From Idiomarina rhizosphaerae (GTDB taxonomy: Bacteria; Pseudomonadota; Gammaproteobacteria; Enterobacterales; Alteromonadaceae), in assembly GCF_024159085.1 (NCBI RefSeq), contig NZ_JAMZDE010000008.1, positions 372,001-436,000 of the forward strand: a DNA stretch of 64,000 bases, in the 5' to 3' direction. The stretch's first letter is position 1; each line of letters opens with the position of its first letter. The notes beneath the pieces are model-generated. The model searched no databases. It saw only the letters and a list, made by a program, of their open reading frames with translations, and was not told the origin of the DNA. The position numbers and the translations under genes were made by a program. This document shows, in pieces, positions 60,012-64,000 of this stretch.

Positions 60012-60154
60012 GCGTAGCCTGACATTTATGTCAGGTCCAATGTCCAATATATTACCCAATACGTTAGATTTTAAGTTGGGTTCGATATATTACCTGATGC
60101 ATTAGGTAATGCTTCTCGGTTTGATATCTCACCTGACATGAATGTCAGGCTACA
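60012..60154. repeat. Nested palindromic repeat region after purN
   Basis: Two outer units, CCTGACATTTATGTCAGG (60018-60035, preceded by GCGTAG) and CCTGACATGAATGTCAGG (60132-60149, followed by CTAC), are arranged as mirror images. Between them are further inverted stretches (AATATATTACCCAA / TTGGGTTCGATATATT, and TACCTGATGCATTAGGTA). The layout resembles a BIME/REP-pair. It may also terminate purMN and the convergent DUF3108 gene. Confidence 0.65.
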
Positions 60155-60181
60155 TAAGTGCCAGATCGCTTAAGCACAAGA

Positions 60182-60934
60182 TTACATAGACAAGCTTTTC
60201 AGTGACATGGTGGCCTGCTCGTCACCTTCTTTAAACTGCTGCATTTTAACCATCACGTAGTTTAGCTCCGGCGCGAACCAGAAAAAGGTCTGGCGCCGGT
60301 TATTATCCCTTATACGCCCTACTTTTATTGCTTCAACCTCACCGTAAGGTAAAGATAATTGCTGATTCCGAACCAATACTTCAAAACGGTACTCATCTTC
60401 TTGACCTTTTTCATCAACCACCCGGTACTTGAACGTTTCAGCGCCGTTGGCCAAATCAATCCGCAACTGTTCGGTCACATTGGCCTCATCGAATAAGGCG
60501 CCTTCCCAGTTCACATCAAGCATGCGGCCGGTATCGACATTACGAACCTTTTTCTCATTTGCTTTGAATTCACCATGAAAGGACTTATCCGATCCAGTCC
60601 CGGTTCTCATGTAAATAAACTCGCGAGGCTCCAGTCGGCTATTCTCTTCATCTACAATAAACACCGAACGAGCTTCACGGGTGTCCGACAAAATAAACCA
60701 GGAAATATCGGACTTTGTTCGCAGTTGCCATTCATCCTCAGGCGACACTTCAAGGTAACGATAACCTTCACCATATTCGCTGTCGCCACGCGTTATCACA
60801 TAGTCAGCCTGATACGGTTTCATTGATTGTTCGATGGGTTGCTCGGCGTTCCCCTGACTATCTGCGATAGCAGTATTCATTGCCAAACCACTTAATAATA
60901 CGCTGGATACCAGCCAACTGACGGTCCTTTTCAC
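60182..60934 (-). CDS. DUF3108 domain protein
   Basis: A 250-residue exported protein of the DUF3108 family. A signal peptide follows the start (VSWLVSSVLLSGLAMNTAIA). Conserved blocks: KPYQADYVITRGDSEYGEGY, FIYMRTGTGSDKSF and RRQTFFWFAPELNYVMVKMQ. The start is most likely GTG at 60934, eight bases after GGGGAG; a GTG six bases earlier is possible. Function unknown; relatives occur next to purMN in gammaproteobacteria. Confidence 0.85.
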   Translation of the reverse strand: MKRTVSWLVSSVLLSGLAMNTAIADSQGNAEQPIEQSMKPYQADYVITRGDSEYGEGYRYLEVSPEDEWQLRTKSDISWFILSDTREARSVFIVDEENSRLEPREFIYMRTGTGSDKSFHGEFKANEKKVRNVDTGRMLDVNWEGALFDEANVTEQLRIDLANGAETFKYRVVDEKGQEDEYRFEVLVRNQQLSLPYGEVEAIKVGRIRDNNRRQTFFWFAPELNYVMVKMQQFKEGDEQATMSLKSLSM

Positions 60935-61047
60935 TTTCACTTCTCCCCTTCTGTTCACTACTGGACGTTTATATTGACAACAAAATTCAAACGCCCGTTC
61001 AATTTTTCCTTGAAAATATACTCCGGTTGATCTAACTTGCACAGTAT

Positions 61048-61064
61048 CACTGGTCAGACCTCCA
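61048..61064. promoter_or_regulatory. Putative FadR operator upstream of fadE
   Basis: CACTGGTCAGACCTCCA matches the FadR-type consensus (A-CTGGTC-GACCT--T). It lies 18 bp upstream of the fadE start, where FadR binding would repress transcription until acyl-CoA is present. Confidence 0.65.
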
Positions 61065-61081
61065 AATCGGAGTATTACATT

Positions 61082-63535
61082 ATGAGTATTGCACTTTGGA
61101 TTGTCGCTACTGTTATAGTCGCGGCTGCATTAATCTACAAACGAGCCAGCCTGGCTATGTTCAGCGCCGGTCTGGTTATTATGTTCGCTATTGGTAGCGC
61201 AATCGACATTGTTGGCCCGGTGCTTTGGGCTATTCTGGCAATTGTTCTGGTTCCGCTTAACATAGCACCAATTCGTTTAAACCTGCTGACTAAGCCTATT
61301 CTTAGCGCATATCGCAAAGTAATGCCAGAAATGTCTGACACCGAGCGTGACGCACTGGAAGCCGGTACTGTCTGGTGGGACGGCGATTTATTCAGTGGAG
61401 ACCCTGACTGGTCAAAACTTCATAAGGTACCTAAAGCCGAGTTAACGGCTGAAGAAAAAGCCTTTTTAGAAGGTCCGTGTGAAGAAGTCTGCAAAATGCT
61501 GGACGACTGGGAAGTAACCCACGAGTTAACAGACATGCCTGAGCACGTCTGGCAGTATCTGAAAGACGAGAAATTCTTCGCCATGATCATCAAGAAAGAA
61601 TACGGTGGTCTGGAGTTTTCTGCCTACGCGCAGTCTCGTGTTTTGCAGAAGCTTGCCGGTGTCAGTACCGTGCTGGCCTCAACCGTCGGCGTACCTAACT
61701 CATTAGGTCCGGGCGAACTGTTACAGCATTATGGTACCAAAGAACAGCAGGATCATTATCTGCCTCGCTTAGCCAGCGGTGACGAAATTCCATGTTTCGC
61801 ACTAACCAGTCCTGAAGCCGGTTCTGACGCAGGTGCTATTCCTGACTCAGGTGTGGTTTGTAAAGGTGAATGGAACGGCGAAGAAATTGTCGGTATCAAA
61901 CTAAATTTCAATAAGCGCTACATCACCTTAGCGCCAGTAGCTACCGTATTAGGTCTGGCTTTTAAAATGTACGACCCTGACAACCTGATTGGCGAAGAAG
62001 AAGAGCTGGGTATTACCTGTGCGCTTATTCCTCGTGACACCAAAGGTGTTGAAATCGGTCGCCGTCACTTCCCGCTGAACGTACCGTTCCAGAACGGTCC
62101 TATCCGCGGTAACGACGTATTCGTTCCATTAGATTACATTATTGGTGGCCAGAAAAATGCCGGTAAAGGCTGGCGTATGCTGGTTGAATGTCTGTCAGTT
62201 GGCCGTTCAATCACTCTGCCGTCAAACAGCGCTGGTGGTATTAAATCCATTGCTCTGGCAACCGGGGCTTATTCACGCATCCGCCGTCAGTTCAAATTAC
62301 CTATTGGTAAAATGGAAGGTGTTGAAGAGCCAATGGCTCGCATAGCCGGTAACGCTTACCTGATGGATGCGGTGACTATGTTATCCACCAAAGGTATTGA
62401 CTTAGGCGAGAAACCTTCAGTTATTGGTGCTATTGCCAAATACCACATGACCGAGAAATTGCGTGCCTGTATGGACGACGCTATGGACATTCATGGTGGT
62501 AAAGGTATCTGTTTAGGTCCGAATAACTACCTTGGCCGCGGTTACCAGGGTGTTCCGGTTGCCATTACTGTAGAAGGTGCCAACATCCTTACCCGCAGCA
62601 TGATGATCTACGGTCAGGGCGCTATTCGTTGCCATCCATTTGTTCTGAAAGAAATGGAAGCTTCGGCTGAAAAAGGCCCGGATGCATTGAAGAAATTTGA
62701 TAAAGCCGTGTTTGGTCATATTGGCTTTGCCATCAGTAACTTTGTTCGTTCACTGTTCTATGGTTTTGGTGGTCACCGCCTGAGCTCTGTTCCGGCTAGC
62801 GACGAAACCCGTAAATACTACCAGCAGATGAACCGCTTCAGTGCCAACATGGCATTATTGTCAGACATTGCTATGGGTAAACTGGGTGGTAGTCTTAAAC
62901 GCAAGGAACGAGTCTCTGCGCGCTTAGGTGACATGCTCAGCTACCTGTACATCGGTTCTTGTGTGCTGAAGCGTTATCATGACCAGGGTCGCATTAAAGA
63001 AGACTTGCCGTTAGTTCACTGGGCTATGCAGGACACTCTGCATAAGTTACAGGAAGCACAGCTGGAAATGCTGGCGAACTTTGGCGGTGTTGGTAGCTTC
63101 ATGCGCGCCGTCATGTATCCGTTAGGCCGTATTGCTAAACGTCCTACAGATAAAAATGATCATGAAATTGCCCGTATGCTGATGTCACCAAACGACGTTC
63201 GTACACGTTTAGGCGAAGGCCAGTTCCTGAGCCCTGAAGGTCACTTTGGTTTCCTTGAAGAAACCCTGAAAAACGTGATTGCCGCAGAGCCACTGTACGA
63301 CAAAGTTTGTAAAGCAGCCGGTAAACGCTTCAGCTTTACTCAGTTAGACCAGTTAGCCGCTAAAGGTAAAGAGCTGGGTGTATTGAGTGACGACGAAGTT
63401 GCTCTGCTTGAGCGCACGGAAGTTGGTCGCTTACGTACCATTAACGTTGACGACTTTGCTCCGGAAGATTTATTAGCCGGTCAGGCAGCATTCGATTATG
63501 CCCTGAAAAACCTTAAGAAAGATGAAGCTGCATAA
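61082..63535 (+). CDS. fadE: Acyl-CoA dehydrogenase FadE
   Basis: An 817-residue FadE-type acyl-CoA dehydrogenase, first step of fatty-acid beta-oxidation. Two N-terminal membrane helices (about 4-22 and 27-60) are followed by the ACAD core: [39 protein letters not shown] and [20 protein letters not shown]. The long C-terminal extension is typical of FadE (DUF1974), compared with about 380 residues in short ACADs. ATG 61082 has GGAGT upstream. A FadR-like operator precedes it and a strong terminator follows. Confidence 0.95.
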   Translation: MSIALWIVATVIVAAALIYKRASLAMFSAGLVIMFAIGSAIDIVGPVLWAILAIVLVPLNIAPIRLNLLTKPILSAYRKVMPEMSDTERDALEAGTVWWDGDLFSGDPDWSKLHKVPKAELTAEEKAFLEGPCEEVCKMLDDWEVTHELTDMPEHVWQYLKDEKFFAMIIKKEYGGLEFSAYAQSRVLQKLAGVSTVLASTVGVPNSLGPGELLQHYGTKEQQDHYLPRLASGDEIPCFALTSPEAGSDAGAIPDSGVVCKGEWNGEEIVGIKLNFNKRYITLAPVATVLGLAFKMYDPDNLIGEEEELGITCALIPRDTKGVEIGRRHFPLNVPFQNGPIRGNDVFVPLDYIIGGQKNAGKGWRMLVECLSVGRSITLPSNSAGGIKSIALATGAYSRIRRQFKLPIGKMEGVEEPMARIAGNAYLMDAVTMLSTKGIDLGEKPSVIGAIAKYHMTEKLRACMDDAMDIHGGKGICLGPNNYLGRGYQGVPVAITVEGANILTRSMMIYGQGAIRCHPFVLKEMEASAEKGPDALKKFDKAVFGHIGFAISNFVRSLFYGFGGHRLSSVPASDETRKYYQQMNRFSANMALLSDIAMGKLGGSLKRKERVSARLGDMLSYLYIGSCVLKRYHDQGRIKEDLPLVHWAMQDTLHKLQEAQLEMLANFGGVGSFMRAVMYPLGRIAKRPTDKNDHEIARMLMSPNDVRTRLGEGQFLSPEGHFGFLEETLKNVIAAEPLYDKVCKAAGKRFSFTQLDQLAAKGKELGVLSDDEVALLERTEVGRLRTINVDDFAPEDLLAGQAAFDYALKNLKKDEAA

Positions 63536-63555
63536 CAGCTGAAGGTTAACCTACA

Positions 63556-63590
63556 AACGGCGCCCCTGATTTCAGCGGCGCCGTTTTTTT
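63556..63590 (+). terminator. Terminator of fadE
   Basis: AACGGCGCC (63556-63564) pairs with GGCGCCGTT (63577-63585), followed by a run of T. Strong rho-independent terminator. Confidence 0.9.
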
Positions 63591-63638
63591 ATGCTAGAAT
63601 CTCGCGCTGGTCTAAAACTTATAATAAAGGCGCGAGTT

Positions 63639-64000
63639 ATGCAGTCTCCCAATAATGACTATAACGCGACCAGCAAACGAGGCTGGTTTACCCGTTTTCT
63701 CGACGGCGTTGAGTGGCTTGGTAACCTGTTACCCCACCCCATTACCCTATTCGCAGTGTTCTGCTTATTCATTATTTTCATTAGTGGCATCGCCGCTTAT
63801 TTTGGCGTCAGCGCAGTAGACCCCAGAGACGGCGAAACCGTTATCAAAGCTGTCAGCTTGCTGAATGCTGAGGGAATACAACGCATTGTCACTAATCTGG
63901 TCACCAACTTTACCGGCTTCACGCCTTTAGGGACTGTATTGGTTGCTCTTTTAGGGGTTGGTGTTGCTGAGCGCTCCGGCTTAATTTCTGCGGCTATGCG
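63639..64000 (+). CDS. AbgT family transporter, N-terminal part
   Basis: The frame from ATG 63639 (AAGG upstream) stays open to the window end (120 codons). The sequence WFTRFLDGVEWLGNLLPHPI and TLFAVFCLFIIFISGIAAYF, then FTPLGTVLVALLGVGVAERS, match the start of AbgT/MtrF proteins, which carry p-aminobenzoyl-glutamate or export sulfonamides. The remaining ~400 residues are outside the window. Confidence 0.85.
   Translation, partial: MQSPNNDYNATSKRGWFTRFLDGVEWLGNLLPHPITLFAVFCLFIIFISGIAAYFGVSAVDPRDGETVIKAVSLLNAEGIQRIVTNLVTNFTGFTPLGTVLVALLGVGVAERSGLISAAM

Overview
The window looks like chromosome of a marine gammaproteobacterium close to Idiomarina (Alteromonadales). This rests on gene content (several TonB receptors, a fadE with a FadR-like operator, purM-purN next to a DUF3108 gene, TrkH beside a KdpD/KdpE-like pair) and on a tmRNA whose tag reads ANDDNYALAA. 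The assignment comes from recalled family features, not from a database search.

Layout. 1-10480 is an iron-related and housekeeping region: a TonB receptor cut by the window edge, a DUF924 protein, a PepSY/DUF3649/DUF3325 iron-uptake operon behind a Fur-like box, a siderophore receptor, two secreted alpha/beta hydrolases and a DUF1543 gene. Two decayed genes lie here (DUF1653, metallo-beta-lactamase fold). 11151-16220 is accessory DNA: an IS110/IS1111-type element abuts an integron gene-cassette array with no integrase (a CALIN), with five cassettes (two GFA proteins, two unknowns, one PIN-like DUF4935) separated by recognisable attC sites. 16235-18344 is a GC-rich ECF sigma / anti-sigma / periplasmic protein operon. 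18444-27132 holds two paralogous TonB receptors, a FecI-FecR pair and a PHP-fold lipoprotein. 27344-31740 has DUF421, cytochrome b561, an MDR dehydrogenase and oleate hydratase.

From 31761 to 51428 lies a ~19.6 kb block bounded by 52-bp direct repeats (49/52 identical, 33 bp perfect). They contain the 3' end and terminator of ssrA. I read this as a genomic island or integration hotspot at the tmRNA gene. It carries regulator-plus-target modules, many divergent (TetR/RidA, Rrf2/methyltransferase, CGNR/dehalogenase-like hydrolase, LysR/MFS, XRE/MFS, LysR/SDR, TetR/HPP, LysR/azoreductase) and a HigBA-type toxin-antitoxin. No intact integrase was seen.

Inside the island, 45232-49406 is a strikingly AT-rich seven-gene operon: a 48-aa peptide with a CACRDC motif, a hairpin terminator/attenuator, an LpxL/HtrB-like acyltransferase, an acyl carrier protein, an ABC exporter, an S49 (SppA-like) protease, a four-helix membrane protein and a small lipoprotein. 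I cannot match this set to a known pathway. The best hypothesis is a ribosomally made, fatty-acylated, exported peptide with self-immunity. It is flanked by an intact LysR gene on one side and a decayed partial copy of that gene fused to an IS3 remnant on the other.

After ssrA (51418-51776) the chromosome is ordinary: elbB, an old yellow enzyme, a GNAT-C39 fusion, trkH with a KdpDE-like pair, purM, purN, a palindromic repeat region, a DUF3108 protein, fadE and the start of an AbgT-family transporter.
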